This document shows positions 1-10,576 of a stretch of 64,000 bases of DNA, piece after piece. Each line of letters begins with the position of its first letter. The stretch's first letter is position 1. The position numbers and the translations under genes were made by a program. The stretch lies in the NCBI RefSeq assembly GCF_017313085.1, contig NZ_JAFLNF010000001.1:124001-188000 (forward strand). Reading direction: 5' to 3'. A model generated the notes under the pieces. That model had not been told where the DNA came from and made no database searches. It saw only the letters and a list, made by a program, of their open reading frames with translations. This DNA comes from Roseibium limicola (GTDB taxonomy: Bacteria > Pseudomonadota > Alphaproteobacteria > Rhizobiales > Stappiaceae).

Positions 1-121
1 GCTTGGCGATCAGGCAACAGATCTTGGTCGAGCCCACATCCAGAACGGACATGACCACGGCGCGGCGCCCCGGAAGCGGGCGCATGCGCGGCAAATAGAG
101 GGAAGACCCGTTGCGGCTCAT
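1..121 (-). CDS. ftsA: Cell division protein FtsA, N-terminal fragment
   Basis: Only the first 40 codons are in the window; the gene runs off the left edge. The translation contains VLDVGSTKICCLIAK, the actin-fold phosphate-1 motif at the start of FtsA. FtsA is the actin-like protein that tethers FtsZ to the inner membrane and recruits later division proteins. The ATG at 121 overlaps the ftsQ stop codon as ATGA, so the two are translationally coupled at the end of the dcw cluster. ftsZ would be expected just outside the window. Confidence 0.9.
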   Translation of the reverse strand, partial: MSRNGSSLYLPRMRPLPGRRAVVMSVLDVGSTKICCLIAK

Positions 122-1053
122 GTGTCGCGCTCCAGCTTGACCATGACGCCCGTTCCGTTCTTCATGGATTTTTGTCGTTCCATCGCATCCGGTGTCAATT
201 TCACGACGACCCTGTCGTTAAGCCGCAGGTCGACCATGGTGATATCGCGGGTCAACAATCCGCTTTCCGCGTCCATACGCGTCAGTTCGGCCAAGGCCAT
301 GTCCATCTGCTCTTCTGGCAAACGCACAGTGATGCCGTTCTCCAAAACCAGGTCCCAACGACGGTCACCGATCAACTCAGCAGCCCGAACCCGGGACCGA
401 AGACCCGGCACAGTGTCGAGCGCTGCCTGGATTTCCTGAACCTTGTGCTGAGCACCATGGTTCAGGACCAAAAGAAGATTGGCGTAGCGACCATCGACCT
501 GGTCGGTAATCACTTCGCCCGTATCCGTAATGATGGAGAGATGATCACCACGCTGCCAAAGCGCGTAAGGAACTTTCTCTTCCACCGAAACCTGCAGTGT
601 CCCCGGATAGAGCTTCATCACGGAAGCCTGACGGATCCAGGGGATGTCGTTCAGCCGAGCCCGCGCGCCATCCGCATCGAACAGAACCAGGGAAGAGCCT
701 TCCTGAATTTCCAGTGCCTCAAGGATCTGGAAAGTGTCCGTTTCGCTCTGGCCGGACATCTTGATCGCTTCGATTCCGAACCCACTGGCCGAAAGCAAAG
801 CATTGGTAACAACCTTGCCGTGGCCGCCCAGCACGATGCCGTAGCCCAGAGCCAGGGTCAGGAAAGCCGCTGACGCCAAAGTACCGGCACCGCGCGGACA
901 TTCGGCCAGAACGCCAGCAGCTCGCCAAACCGGCTGACGGTACAAACGCGCAACGCCACGGCCGCGCGGAGCCAGATCGGCCTCCAGCTGCGTCAGCGTT
1001 TCCCGCTTATTTTTCCGTCCTATCGACAGCAACTTGCGTCCTCTACCATCCAT
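118..1053 (-). CDS. ftsQ: Cell division protein FtsQ
   Basis: FtsQ is a bitopic inner-membrane protein linking early and late division proteins; its periplasmic part binds FtsB/FtsL. The product of about 311 residues has a basic cytoplasmic head, one hydrophobic segment near residues 50-75, a POTRA-like segment ([16 protein letters not shown] onward) and a beta domain containing [20 protein letters not shown]. The frame stays open upstream to 1149, but that would run far into ddlB. The ATG at 1053 gives a modest 34-nt overlap with ddlB and is preferred. The stop overlaps the ftsA start. Confidence 0.93.
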   Translation of the reverse strand: MDGRGRKLLSIGRKNKRETLTQLEADLAPRGRGVARLYRQPVWRAAGVLAECPRGAGTLASAAFLTLALGYGIVLGGHGKVVTNALLSASGFGIEAIKMSGQSETDTFQILEALEIQEGSSLVLFDADGARARLNDIPWIRQASVMKLYPGTLQVSVEEKVPYALWQRGDHLSIITDTGEVITDQVDGRYANLLLVLNHGAQHKVQEIQAALDTVPGLRSRVRAAELIGDRRWDLVLENGITVRLPEEQMDMALAELTRMDAESGLLTRDITMVDLRLNDRVVVKLTPDAMERQKSMKNGTGVMVKLERDT

Positions 1054-1961
1054 GAAACCAGGGCCTTGAAGCTGAAGTCCGAGTGCGCCGCCATTTCCGG
1101 CACCAGGGACGTCGGGGTCATGCCCGGTTGAGTGTTGACTTCGAGGCAAATCAATTCGCCGGTGCCGTCTGGTTTTTCGTCAAACCGGAAGTCCGCACGG
1201 GACACTCCTCGACAACCAAGCGCACGATGTGCCTTGAGTGCCAGTGTCTGTACTTCTTGGTAAACAATCGGTGAAATTTTTGCAGGAAGGATGTGTTTTG
1301 ATCCACCTTCCACGTATTTCGCATCATAATCGTAGAAGCCTGGACCGGTCGGCAGAATGTCGATGACCCCCAGGGGCTTATCGCCCATAACGGCACACGT
1401 CAGCTCCCTCCCCGGGATGTACTTTTCACACATCAAAACGTCGGGATACGGCCAATCTTCGCCCCTTAATTCCTGCGGTGGATGGCTCTGATCTTCCTTG
1501 ACGATAACCACCCCGAAACTCGATCCCTCATTGATCGGTTTGATCACATAAGGCGGCTTCATAGGGTGCTTTGGACCAATTTCGTGACGGTTCACAATTA
1601 AGTGTTCAGTAACTTTAATTCCCGCTGCAGACATGACGGCTTTCGCCTTCACCTTGTTCATTGCAAGCGCCGAAGCCATCACACCGGAGTGCGTGTAAGG
1701 GATCTCAAGCACCTCGAGGATGCCCTGAATGCACCCGTCTTCACCGAAGGGACCATGCAGGGCATTGAACACCACATCCGGCTTCAATTCACTCAGAACG
1801 GCTGCAATATTGCGATCGACATCGATCCGGCTGACCTGATAGCCAGCCTTTTCCAATGCATCAGCACATGGGGTGCCCGTCGCCAGGCTGACCGGCCGTT
1901 CATTCACCCATCCGCCCATCAGGACCGCGACATGTTTGTCTTTGTTTGCCTCGACGCTCAT
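1020..1961 (-). CDS. ddlB: D-alanine--D-alanine ligase
   Basis: Ddl is an ATP-grasp ligase that joins two D-Ala for the MurF step. The product is about 313 residues, normal for the family. Visible motifs are [21 protein letters not shown], the ATP-grasp core with [14 protein letters not shown], and the C-terminal metal/ATP motif [12 protein letters not shown]. The N-terminal GGxxxER signature reads [11 protein letters not shown]: the substrate-contacting Glu is kept, while the usual Ser/Ala before it is replaced by Val-Asn. The ATG at 1961 is chosen because AGGAGG lies about 10 nt upstream and it starts one base after the murB stop. Confidence 0.96.
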   Translation of the reverse strand: MSVEANKDKHVAVLMGGWVNERPVSLATGTPCADALEKAGYQVSRIDVDRNIAAVLSELKPDVVFNALHGPFGEDGCIQGILEVLEIPYTHSGVMASALAMNKVKAKAVMSAAGIKVTEHLIVNRHEIGPKHPMKPPYVIKPINEGSSFGVVIVKEDQSHPPQELRGEDWPYPDVLMCEKYIPGRELTCAVMGDKPLGVIDILPTGPGFYDYDAKYVEGGSKHILPAKISPIVYQEVQTLALKAHRALGCRGVSRADFRFDEKPDGTGELICLEVNTQPGMTPTSLVPEMAAHSDFSFKALVSWMVEDASCCR

Positions 1962-1962
1962 C

Positions 1963-2934
1963 TCAAGCGGCCTCCTCAGTTGCACCTAGAAAGGGCTCAA
2001 CAGCTCCCGAGGAGCCGAATTGACCAAGCCGCTTGATTTCCCACTGCAGCTTGATGCCCGATGTTTCGAACACGCGTTTACGCACCGTCTCGCCCAACAA
2101 CTCCAGATCCTGGCCGGTCGCTTCCCCGGTGTTGATCATGAAGTTGCAATGCAATTCAGACATTTGTGCGCCACCGATGGTAAGCCCTCTGCAGCCTGCC
2201 TTATCGACCTCCTTCCAAGCGGAAGTGCCGTCCGGGTTCTTGAAGGTCGATCCACCTGTCTTTTCCCGGATCGGCTGCGCCTTTTCCCGGTGGGCGATCA
2301 CATCGGCCATGTCCTGACGAATCGTCTCCTCCGGCGCCGGCACGCCCTCCATCACCGCTTCGACGAAGATCAGCCCAGCCGAAGCACCGGAGTGGCGGTA
2401 GGCGTAGTCCATGTCCTTGTTGGTCAGCACGTGCCGCTCGCCCTTGCGGTCGAGCGCGACCAGCTCCACCATCCGCTCGCACGTCTCTGTACCGTGCGCA
2501 CCCGCATTCATGCGCAAAGCGCCTCCAATGGCACCTGGAATGCCCGCGTAGAAGGAAAAGCCGCCCAGCCCTTCCTTGGCAGCGGCTTCCGCCAGACGCT
2601 TGTCAGGCACCGCCGCACCGACCCTCAGGCGATTGCCCCCGAGGCTTTCGATACCGCCAAAGCCCTTGGCACTTAAACGAACCACGACGCCTTCCAAGCC
2701 ACCATCGCGAATCAGCAGGTTAGAGCCCAGGCCAACCGGAAGAACTGGCACATCTTCAGGCAGCTTCTTCAGAAAGGCGCTCAGGTCCTCCACATTCGCC
2801 GGCTGAAACAGCAATTGAGCCGGGCCGCCAGTACGGAACCATGTCACGGCGGAAAGTGGCTGATTGGCCACCAGTTTACCGAAAAGCCCCTGCCCTAGAT
2901 CGGGATAGCGCTCAAGCAGGTCGGGAAAGCTCAT
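1963..2934 (-). CDS. murB: UDP-N-acetylenolpyruvoylglucosamine reductase
   Basis: MurB is the FAD- and NADPH-dependent reductase that makes UDP-MurNAc. At 323 residues it has the family hallmarks: [15 protein letters not shown] near the N terminus, the FAD-binding [42 protein letters not shown] (catalytic Ser region) and the C-terminal [11 protein letters not shown]. It lies four bases after the murC stop and one base before ddlB, so it is an internal operon gene. The ATG at 2934 starts [11 protein letters not shown]. Confidence 0.97.
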   Translation of the reverse strand: MSFPDLLERYPDLGQGLFGKLVANQPLSAVTWFRTGGPAQLLFQPANVEDLSAFLKKLPEDVPVLPVGLGSNLLIRDGGLEGVVVRLSAKGFGGIESLGGNRLRVGAAVPDKRLAEAAAKEGLGGFSFYAGIPGAIGGALRMNAGAHGTETCERMVELVALDRKGERHVLTNKDMDYAYRHSGASAGLIFVEAVMEGVPAPEETIRQDMADVIAHREKAQPIREKTGGSTFKNPDGTSAWKEVDKAGCRGLTIGGAQMSELHCNFMINTGEATGQDLELLGETVRKRVFETSGIKLQWEIKRLGQFGSSGAVEPFLGATEEAA

Positions 2935-2938
2935 CGCC

Positions 2939-4348
2939 TCACGCTCCTTTCAAGGCTTCAAGCTGATCCGGCAACGCATACGCCCACTGCGTGATGTTTC
3001 CCGCGCCAAGACAAATCACATAGTCTCCGGCCTCGGTCTTCTCCCGAACCAGCGCGGCCAGTTCCTCAGGCCCGGAGATGGCGACCACGGATCGATGACC
3101 ACGGGTCTTGAGTCCCGAGACCAGATCCGTATGCAAGGCACCTTCAATCGGCTGTTCCCCCGCTGCATAGACCGGGGCCACAATCACCGTGTCGGCATCG
3201 TTGAAGCAGTTGGAGAAATCATCAAAGAGGCTTGCAAGCCGCGAATAGCGATGCGGCTGCACCACGGCCACGACCTTGCCCTTGGAAGCTTCACGGGCAG
3301 CGTGCAGAACCGCTCGGATTTCAACTGGATGATGACCATAGTCGTCAAAGATCTCGACACCATCCACCGAACCGGTGTGAGTGAAGCGGCGCTTCACCCC
3401 GCCGAATTCCGCCAAGCCCTTGCGAATGTTTTCCGGCGCAACCCCCAGCTGACTGGCCACGGCAATTGCCGCTGTCGCATTGGAGACGTTGTGCAGACCC
3501 GGCATCGGAAGAACCAGCTTTTCCAGCTCGACCACCTCCCCCGTCCTGCGGTTGGTCATCGTAACGGAGAACAAGGACTTGCCGCCATCCATGGACACAT
3601 CCGTGAAACGAACGTCTGCCTGTGGGTTGGTGCCATAGGTGACAATGCGGCGGTCTTCGATGGTGCCGATGAGGGTCTGCACCTCCGGGTGATCCAGGCA
3701 CATCACGGCAAAGCCGTAGAATGGAACATTCTCGACAAATTGCCGGAAAGCCGCCCGCACACCGGCAAAGTCGCCGTAGTGATCCAGATGCTCGGGATCG
3801 ATATTGGTGACGATGGCGACGTCGGCGGGTAGCTTGACGAAGGTGCCGTCGCTTTCATCCGCCTCGACAACCATCCAGTCGCCTCCGCCCATCCGGGCGT
3901 TGGTGCCATAGGCATTGATGATACCGCCGTTAATGACCGTGGGATCGAGCGTTCCCGCATCCAGGAGGGCTGCAACCATCGACGTCGTCGTGGTCTTTCC
4001 GTGGGTCCCGCCAACGGCAATCGCCTGCTTGAAGCGCATCAGCTCCGCCAGCATTTCCGCCCGACGCACCACCGGAATAAGCCGCTCACGCGCAGCCACC
4101 AGTTCGGGATTGTCCTTCTTGATGGCAGAGGACACGACCAGCACTTCTGCTTCACCCAAATTCTCAGCCGCATGACCAACTGCGACCGAAATGCCGTTCT
4201 CTCGAAGGCGCTGCACGTTGGCGTTCTCAGCCATATCAGAGCCCTGCACCTGATAGCCGAGTGTCTTCAGAACTTCCGCAATGCCGCTCATGCCAATGCC
4301 GCCAATGCCGACAAAATGAACCGGGCCGATATCCTGCGGCATCTTCAT
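2939..4348 (-). CDS. murC: UDP-N-acetylmuramate--L-alanine ligase
   Basis: MurC is the cytoplasmic ATP-dependent ligase that adds the first stem-peptide residue, L-Ala. The 469-residue product carries the N-terminal UDP-binding loop [14 protein letters not shown], the P-loop [12 protein letters not shown], the EADESDGTF motif and the [10 protein letters not shown] motif characteristic of MurC. Its start codon overlaps the murG stop as ATGA (4345-4348), which is typical of tight coupling in this cluster. Confidence 0.98.
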   Translation of the reverse strand: MKMPQDIGPVHFVGIGGIGMSGIAEVLKTLGYQVQGSDMAENANVQRLRENGISVAVGHAAENLGEAEVLVVSSAIKKDNPELVAARERLIPVVRRAEMLAELMRFKQAIAVGGTHGKTTTTSMVAALLDAGTLDPTVINGGIINAYGTNARMGGGDWMVVEADESDGTFVKLPADVAIVTNIDPEHLDHYGDFAGVRAAFRQFVENVPFYGFAVMCLDHPEVQTLIGTIEDRRIVTYGTNPQADVRFTDVSMDGGKSLFSVTMTNRRTGEVVELEKLVLPMPGLHNVSNATAAIAVASQLGVAPENIRKGLAEFGGVKRRFTHTGSVDGVEIFDDYGHHPVEIRAVLHAAREASKGKVVAVVQPHRYSRLASLFDDFSNCFNDADTVIVAPVYAAGEQPIEGALHTDLVSGLKTRGHRSVVAISGPEELAALVREKTEAGDYVICLGAGNITQWAYALPDQLEALKGA

Positions 4349-5463
4349 GAGTGTGTTCCTTCTACGATTGCTTCACCGGCAGCAACGCGCTCCACAAGAT
4401 CTGCCAGACGCTTCACAGCATCGGGCTTTCCCTGGGAAAGAGCAGCATCAGCGGCCGTTTTCAAAATGTTGGGACTGTCGAACAGGTGCACGAGGTCTTC
4501 GCACAGCCGCTCCGGCGTCAGATCTTTTTGCGCCACCGGCCATGCACCGCCAACCTTCGCCAACCCTTGAGCATTCGCCAGCTGGTCCTGATCGATGGCG
4601 CCAGGCAAGGGCACCAGAATGGACGGTCGTCCGATGACAGTCAGTTCGCTCAAAGTCGATGCGCCGGAGCGACTGATGACCAGATGAGCATTGGAAATCC
4701 GCGCCGGCATGTCCTGGAAGAATGTGTGCAAATTCGCCTCGACACCGCACGCCTGATAAGCCGCCCGGACCCGTTCCAGATCCTCCGCCCGACACTGTTG
4801 CACCAGATGAATGCGCGACTTCAGCGCCAGCGGCAGTTGCCCCAGCGCACTTGGCACACAGTCGGAGAAAAAGCGCGCGCCCTGCGACCCCCCAAACACA
4901 AGCAAATGAATGGGACCTGTTTCGTTTAGCACCGGATAGGCAGAACCTGCCACATCCATCACCGCATCACGCACGGGGTTGCCTGTTTCGACTGTTCGCG
5001 CTTCAAGCTCCGGATCAGCATTGACCAACGGCAAGCTGGTAGCCAGTGCCGAGACACTTCCCGCCAGCATCTTGTTGGCTCGCCCCATGACGGCATTCGA
5101 TTCATGCAGGATCGATGGCGTTCTGGTCAAACGCGCGGCAAACATCGGTGGAAACGTCGGATATCCTCCGAACCCGACGACCACCTCCGGCTTCAGGTTC
5201 TTTAGGACAGCCCGCGCCTGCAAGGTCCCCTTTGCCAGGGAAATCGCCGTCTTTGCCAAATTGACAGGCGACCTTCCACGCAGGGTTTCCGAGGCAATCA
5301 AATGGACCTTGCGCGCCGGAAAAGCCGCGCCATATTTGTCAGCCCGCTCATCGGTTGCAAGCTCGACCACATGGCCACGCCGCTGCAATTCCCCCGCCAG
5401 CGCCTGCGCCGGAAACAAGTGTCCACCGGTGCCGCCGGCTGTCAGCAAGATTGTTCTGGTCAT
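4345..5463 (-). CDS. murG: UDP-GlcNAc:undecaprenyl-PP-MurNAc-pentapeptide GlcNAc transferase
   Basis: MurG converts lipid I to lipid II on the cytoplasmic face of the inner membrane. The 372-residue protein begins with the lipid-I-binding glycine loop [13 protein letters not shown]. It continues with [16 protein letters not shown] and [14 protein letters not shown], then the second glycine loop [11 protein letters not shown] and the UDP-GlcNAc-binding [13 protein letters not shown]. It follows ftsW by 26 nt and overlaps murC. Length and motif order are normal. Confidence 0.98.
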   Translation of the reverse strand: MTRTILLTAGGTGGHLFPAQALAGELQRRGHVVELATDERADKYGAAFPARKVHLIASETLRGRSPVNLAKTAISLAKGTLQARAVLKNLKPEVVVGFGGYPTFPPMFAARLTRTPSILHESNAVMGRANKMLAGSVSALATSLPLVNADPELEARTVETGNPVRDAVMDVAGSAYPVLNETGPIHLLVFGGSQGARFFSDCVPSALGQLPLALKSRIHLVQQCRAEDLERVRAAYQACGVEANLHTFFQDMPARISNAHLVISRSGASTLSELTVIGRPSILVPLPGAIDQDQLANAQGLAKVGGAWPVAQKDLTPERLCEDLVHLFDSPNILKTAADAALSQGKPDAVKRLADLVERVAAGEAIVEGTHS

Positions 5464-5489
5464 AAAAACCGGCCTTTCTGGCTCAGGAC

Positions 5490-6647
5490 TTACAGCAGGC
5501 TGGAAGGTGACAGGCGCGAGATCGTCACCACATCACCACCACGCGGATGTGGACGCTTACGGGTCAGCGCAAGAATGCCCCCGGCGACCATGGCCGACGA
5601 CAACAAAGACGAGCCACCATAAGAGATAAACGGCAACGTCATGCCTTTGGGCGGCATCATGTTGAGATTGACCGACAGGTTGATTGTCGCCTGCAAACCA
5701 AACAGCACTGTCAATCCTGCGGTCGCCAAACGGGAAAACGCATCCTGGTCGCGGCTCGCGTGGAGCAGTCCCCGGATCACGATGAAAGCGAAGACTGACA
5801 CGATGAGCATGCAGACGATGGCGCCATACTCTTCACCGACCACCGCGAAGATAAAATCAGTGTGACTGTCCGGCAGAATGCGCTTGACCGTGCCCTCGCC
5901 CGGTCCACGACCAAACCAGCCGCCCGACAGGAAGGACTCCATTGCCGTATCGACCTGATAGGTATCGCCACTGTCGGGATCGAGGAAGCGGTTCACACGG
6001 TTGGTCACATGCGGCAGGAGCGCATAGGCCGCCGCCAAGCCACCAAGTCCGGCAACGCCCAAGCCGCCGATAGCGATCCATGGCAGGCCGTTCAGGAAAA
6101 ACAATCCGGCCCAGACCATTCCCAGAAGCATTGTTTGGCCAAAATCCGGCTGAGCGATCAATAGTGCCGCGCAAATGACAAACAGCAGGACAGAGAACAG
6201 CACACCGGGAACTTCCCGCCGGCGTCCGCTTTCTGACAGGAAGAAGGCCACGATCACCACAAATGCCGGCTTCAGGAATTCCGAAGGCTGAAGCGAGAAG
6301 CCGAGAATATAGATCCAGCGCCGGGCGCCCTTGGCTTCCATGCCGAGAAAGAGCGTCGCCACCAGAGCCACAAGCGACACTGCGAACAGCAAAAGCGCCA
6401 CACGGCGCACCAACCGGGGTGTCAACAAGGACCCTGCAAGCATGATCCCGAGTGCCGGGATCAGAAACAGCGCCTGCCGTTTGACGAAGAAGAAGGTTTC
6501 CACCCCCAATCGATCTGCCACTGGAGGGGAAGCAGCAAAAGACAGAACCACACCGCCAACCATCAGCAAGATGAAAGCTGCCAGCAGATAATGATCCACG
6601 GTCCACAGCCATTCGGCAAAACGGCTTCGATCAGCGCGGCTAACCAT
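5490..6647 (-). CDS. ftsW: SEDS-family septal peptidoglycan polymerase FtsW
   Basis: FtsW is the multi-pass SEDS glycosyltransferase that polymerises septal glycan together with FtsI. The 385-residue product has about ten hydrophobic segments. SEDS signatures are present: GFSLQPSEFLKPAFV, SFLSGGWFGRGPGEGTVK, LPDSHTDFIFAVVGEEYG and the C-terminal MTLPFISYGGSSLLSS. The start overlaps the murD stop by one base (TGATG). FtsW is assigned rather than RodA because it sits between murD and murG. Confidence 0.97.
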   Translation of the reverse strand: MVSRADRSRFAEWLWTVDHYLLAAFILLMVGGVVLSFAASPPVADRLGVETFFFVKRQALFLIPALGIMLAGSLLTPRLVRRVALLLFAVSLVALVATLFLGMEAKGARRWIYILGFSLQPSEFLKPAFVVIVAFFLSESGRRREVPGVLFSVLLFVICAALLIAQPDFGQTMLLGMVWAGLFFLNGLPWIAIGGLGVAGLGGLAAAYALLPHVTNRVNRFLDPDSGDTYQVDTAMESFLSGGWFGRGPGEGTVKRILPDSHTDFIFAVVGEEYGAIVCMLIVSVFAFIVIRGLLHASRDQDAFSRLATAGLTVLFGLQATINLSVNLNMMPPKGMTLPFISYGGSSLLSSAMVAGGILALTRKRPHPRGGDVVTISRLSPSSLL

Positions 6648-8047
6648 CAGGCGACCTCTTTGGACTGGTTCACGATTGGCAGAGCCCGGACGGCCTTGGC
6701 GAAGGCCTCTCCGCGCAATTCGAAATTGGCAAACTGATCGAAGGAGGCACAGGCCGGCGACAGAAGCACAGCCACTTCCCCCCTGGAATCCTTGGCAGCG
6801 TCTTTGGCAGCTGCTTTAACAGCATTTTCCAGCGTCCCACTCATCGCAAGCGGCGCATGATCTTTCAGCGTTTCAGCAAAGATTTCAGCCGCCTCACCGA
6901 TCAGATAAGCCTTGGCAATCTTCGGGAAAAACGCATTCAATGGCTCAATCCCGCCCGACTTCGGCTTGCCACCGGCAATCCAATAGATCCTATCGAAGCT
7001 GGACAAGGCCCGCGCAGCGGCATCTGCATTGGTCGCCTTGCTGTCATTGACGAAGAGAATGTGACCGGTCTTGGCCACAAGCTCCATGCGGTGGTGCAAG
7101 CCGGGGAAGCTCTCGAAGGCCTCCGCAATCTCGGCTTCCGGCAGATCGAGAGCCCGTAAGGCCGCAAAGGCTGCAGCCGCGTTCTGCCCATTGTGAGCGC
7201 CACGCAACGTGTCAATGTCGGAAAGGTTTGCAACTGAGCGCGTTTCACCCGCCGCAGCCTGCTTCAGCTCGGTACCCTCAAGATAGATGCCTTGCGACAC
7301 TGGGTTTTCCGCCGCAATCCGCCAGACCGGCATTGAGGCCAGGTCCTGCCGACCGGCGATCTGCGCAGACAGATCGTCATCAACGCCGACGACTGCAATC
7401 TTGGCACCCGCCACGAGACGCTCCTTGATGGCGGCATAGCTTTCCATATTGCCATGACGGTCAAGATGATCAGGAGACAGGTTGAGAAGCACGCCGACTG
7501 CCGGATCCAGGCTGGGTGCCAGGTCGATCTGGTAGGACGAACACTCGACCACGTAAATACGATGGTCTGCCAGCGGCTCCAACGCCAACACCGGAACACC
7601 AATGTTGCCGCCCATCTGAACATCCTGCCCGAGCGTCTTCAGCAGATGAGTGATCAGGGCTGTCGTCGTCGACTTGCCGTTTGTCCCGGTGATCGCGATG
7701 AGCTTCGCATCAGATCCCACGTGGCGACGCTCACGGCAGAAGAGCTCGATATCGCCGATAATCTCAACACCATGCTCAATCGCCAGTTTGACGATCCAGT
7801 GCGGCTCTGGATGGGTCAGTGGCACGCCCGGCGCCAGAACCAGCGCCGATACACCCTCCCAGTCGAAGTCACGCAGATCTTCCGCCGGAAGACCCTCAGC
7901 CTCAGCCGCAGAGATACGCTTTGGTGCGTCGTCCCAAACAGTGACGCGCGCTCCGCCAGCAACAAGCGCCTTTGCGGTTATCAAGCCAGACCCGCCAAGT
8001 CCGAACAACGCGAGTTTTTGTCCCTTGAAGCAGGTAACCGGTATCAT
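6647..8047 (-). CDS. murD: UDP-N-acetylmuramoylalanine--D-glutamate ligase
   Basis: MurD adds D-Glu to UDP-MurNAc-L-Ala. At 466 residues it shows the N-terminal GLGGSGLITAKALV dinucleotide-type loop, the P-loop ITGTNGKSTTTALITHLL, NLSPDHLDRHG and the late motif FVNDSKATNADAAARAL. It starts three bases after the mraY stop and overlaps ftsW. Nothing is unusual compared with other alphaproteobacterial MurD proteins. Confidence 0.97.
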   Translation of the reverse strand: MIPVTCFKGQKLALFGLGGSGLITAKALVAGGARVTVWDDAPKRISAAEAEGLPAEDLRDFDWEGVSALVLAPGVPLTHPEPHWIVKLAIEHGVEIIGDIELFCRERRHVGSDAKLIAITGTNGKSTTTALITHLLKTLGQDVQMGGNIGVPVLALEPLADHRIYVVECSSYQIDLAPSLDPAVGVLLNLSPDHLDRHGNMESYAAIKERLVAGAKIAVVGVDDDLSAQIAGRQDLASMPVWRIAAENPVSQGIYLEGTELKQAAAGETRSVANLSDIDTLRGAHNGQNAAAAFAALRALDLPEAEIAEAFESFPGLHHRMELVAKTGHILFVNDSKATNADAAARALSSFDRIYWIAGGKPKSGGIEPLNAFFPKIAKAYLIGEAAEIFAETLKDHAPLAMSGTLENAVKAAAKDAAKDSRGEVAVLLSPACASFDQFANFELRGEAFAKAVRALPIVNQSKEVA

Positions 8048-8050
8048 CGC

Positions 8051-9136
8051 TTACCTCAACTTCAGGGTTGCGAGGCCAAGCAACGCCAGCACCACAGCAA
8101 TGATCCAGAACCGGATCACGACCTGGGACTCTGTCCAGCCCATCAACTCGAAGTGGTGATGGATCGGCGCCATCTTGAAGACGCGCTTGCCGGTCAGCTT
8201 GAAGGACAGCACCTGAACAATCACCGAAACCGCTTCCAGTACGAAGAGGCCGCCAATGATGGCAAGAACGATCTCGTGCTTGGTTGCAACGGCAATGGCA
8301 CCAATCATTCCCCCAAGCGCTAGCGATCCGGTATCTCCCATGAAGATGGCCGCCGGCGGCGCGTTGAACCAAAGGAACCCCAAGCCCGCGCCAATTACAG
8401 CCCCTGCGATAACCGCCAGTTCACCCGTGCCTGGAACGTGATGGATCTGCAGGTAGCTGGCAAACACCGCATTGCCGGAGAGATACGCAATCAGCGCAAA
8501 GGCGGCGCAAGCAATCATCACCGGCACGATGGCCAGACCGTCCAGACCATCCGTCAGGTTCACCGCATTACCGGCGCCAACAATCACGAATGCTGCGAAC
8601 GGAATGAAGAAGATGCCCAGATTGAGCGTCAGCTCTTTCAGGAACGGGAACCCGATGGAGGTCGAAAAGGGTTCGTTGTCCAGAAGCGTCACGGCAAAGG
8701 CCGCCGATCCAGCAATGGCAAACTCCAACGCCAGACGGGATTTGCCACTGAACCCGTTGTGCGATGACTTGGTCACTTTCAGATAGTCATCGTATAGGCC
8801 GATGGCGCCGAAACCGACGGTCACACAAATCACGATCCAGACATAGGGGTTCGTCAAATCCGACCAGAGCAACGCGGCAACGAGCGCACCAGACAGGATC
8901 ATCAACCCACCCATAGTGGGGGTGCCCTTCTTTGTCAGAAGGTGACCCTCTGGACCATCAGCACGGATCGGCTGACCATGACCTTGCCGCAACCGCAGAC
9001 TCGAGATGATTTTCGGCCCGAACAAGAACACGAACAGCAGAGCCGTCATGATGGCCCCACCCGTCCGGAACGTGATGTACCGGAAGACATTCAGTGCGGA
9101 AAACGCGTCGGCAAATTCGCCGAAAAAGTGAAACAT
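8051..9136 (-). CDS. mraY: Phospho-N-acetylmuramoyl-pentapeptide transferase
   Basis: MraY is the polytopic membrane enzyme that forms lipid I by moving phospho-MurNAc-pentapeptide onto undecaprenyl phosphate. The 361-residue sequence starts [24 protein letters not shown]. It contains the conserved [12 protein letters not shown], the catalytic acidic stretch [26 protein letters not shown], and the C-terminal [12 protein letters not shown] histidine motif. It lies 9 nt after murF and 3 nt before murD. Confidence 0.98.
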   Translation of the reverse strand: MFHFFGEFADAFSALNVFRYITFRTGGAIMTALLFVFLFGPKIISSLRLRQGHGQPIRADGPEGHLLTKKGTPTMGGLMILSGALVAALLWSDLTNPYVWIVICVTVGFGAIGLYDDYLKVTKSSHNGFSGKSRLALEFAIAGSAAFAVTLLDNEPFSTSIGFPFLKELTLNLGIFFIPFAAFVIVGAGNAVNLTDGLDGLAIVPVMIACAAFALIAYLSGNAVFASYLQIHHVPGTGELAVIAGAVIGAGLGFLWFNAPPAAIFMGDTGSLALGGMIGAIAVATKHEIVLAIIGGLFVLEAVSVIVQVLSFKLTGKRVFKMAPIHHHFELMGWTESQVVIRFWIIAVVLALLGLATLKLR

Positions 9137-9145
9137 CCCAAGCCC

Positions 9146-10576
9146 TCAAACCAGTTCGACGTCATCCGTCGAAGCATATTCTTTTTTTAACGCCTCTAGC
9201 ACCGGCCCCATGCGTGTGCCGAGAGACCCCTTGATCATGATCACATCGCCGGACTGAACATCCCGGATCAGCATGTCGATCAGCCCGCTGGAAACTTCCG
9301 CATAGCCACCGCGCGCGCCTTTCGGCAGCAATTCCCACAGATGGTGCATGTGTTCGCCCGCCAAATAAACCAGATCCACTCCGGCTGCCTTGATCGGCGC
9401 CAGAAGCTCACAATGCAGACGTTCTGCATCCGGACCAAGCTCACGCATGTCACCCAGAACCGCAATTCGACGACCCGGCAGACGAACAGGCGTCTCCCCG
9501 AGAACCGCAAGTGCGGCACGCATGGAGGCGGGATTGGCATTGTAGGTTTCATCAATCAGGTCGGCTTTGCCATCGCCCAGCTGCAGCTTGCTGAAGGCTC
9601 CGCGTCCTTTTGGCGCCTGAAGCTCCGCCAACGCCAATCCCGCCAGTGCGAGGTCAGCGCCGAGTTCAACCACGGCAGCAAGGACCGCCAGGCTGTTGCG
9701 CACCTGATGCTTGCCCGGCACCCCCACCTTGTAAGTCAGCTCCTGACCCAGAATGCGTGCCTGAATGCTGGAGCACCCTGCCTGAGCCGAAACTTTCTGC
9801 AGCAGGGCATCGCTCGCCGAATCCTCGCCGAAAGTCCGAATTTCTGTCACACCTGCCATTTTTGCGTGGAATTTCAGCAGATCGAATTGATCGTTGTCCG
9901 CGTTCAGGATCGCAACGCCGCCCGGCTCCAGACCGGAGAAGATCTCGGCCTTCGCCTGAGCGATCTGCTCGACGCTGTCGAAGAACTCAAGATGCACGGG
10001 CTGCACTGTCGTAATGATCGCCACATGAGGACGCACCATTTCGACCAGAGGCGTGATCTCCCCCAAGTGGTTCATACCGATTTCAAAAATGCCGTATTCC
10101 GTGTCAGCCGGCATGCGAGCCAACGTCAGCGGCACACCCCAATGGTTGTTGAACGACGCAACGGATGCATGAGTCTTGCCTGTTCGGTCCAGAGCAAAGC
10201 GCAAGGCTTCCTTGGTGCTGGTTTTGCCGACCGAACCGGTCACCGCAACGATGCGCGCATAGGTCCGTGCCCGCGCTGCAGCGGCAAGTTTCCGCAAGGC
10301 CTCCAGAGGATCGTTGACCACGACATAGCGCCCGGATTCCGGCAGATCTGCCAGCTTGTCGCGCGCGACCAGTGCCAGAGCAGCACCGGCATCCAGTGCG
10401 GCTTCAACAAAATCGTGGCCGTCCAACCTGTCTCCAACGATCGCGACATAGGCTTCGCCGGATTCAATCGTTCGACTATCGATGGAAATCCCGGTGATTT
10501 CTTGCGCGACGTCGCCACGCATTTCGCCGCCTGTTGCAGCCAGAAAATCGTCTCGGGTCCAAAGCGGCGCAGTCAT
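9146..10576 (-). CDS. murF: UDP-MurNAc-tripeptide:D-alanyl-D-alanine ligase
   Basis: MurF adds the D-Ala-D-Ala made by Ddl, completing the pentapeptide precursor. The 476-residue protein has an N-terminal domain with SIDSRTIESGEAYVAI, the P-loop VTGSVGKTSTKEAL, GMNHLGEI, NADND, DETYNANPASM and VLGDMRELG, all in MurF order. Its ATG overlaps the murE stop (10573-10576, ATGA). Confidence 0.97.
   Translation of the reverse strand: MTAPLWTRDDFLAATGGEMRGDVAQEITGISIDSRTIESGEAYVAIVGDRLDGHDFVEAALDAGAALALVARDKLADLPESGRYVVVNDPLEALRKLAAAARARTYARIVAVTGSVGKTSTKEALRFALDRTGKTHASVASFNNHWGVPLTLARMPADTEYGIFEIGMNHLGEITPLVEMVRPHVAIITTVQPVHLEFFDSVEQIAQAKAEIFSGLEPGGVAILNADNDQFDLLKFHAKMAGVTEIRTFGEDSASDALLQKVSAQAGCSSIQARILGQELTYKVGVPGKHQVRNSLAVLAAVVELGADLALAGLALAELQAPKGRGAFSKLQLGDGKADLIDETYNANPASMRAALAVLGETPVRLPGRRIAVLGDMRELGPDAERLHCELLAPIKAAGVDLVYLAGEHMHHLWELLPKGARGGYAEVSSGLIDMLIRDVQSGDVIMIKGSLGTRMGPVLEALKKEYASTDDVELV

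Noticed and set aside
172-873. Long plus-strand frame antisense to ftsQ
   Set aside because: No ribosome site, no recognisable product and full overlap with a conserved gene; a shadow frame of GC-rich coding sequence.
118-1149. Longer FtsQ reading frame starting at 1149
   Set aside because: The extra 32 residues overlap ddlB by about 130 bases and are Gly/His/Pro-rich, unlike FtsQ. The ATG at 1053 gives a normal start.
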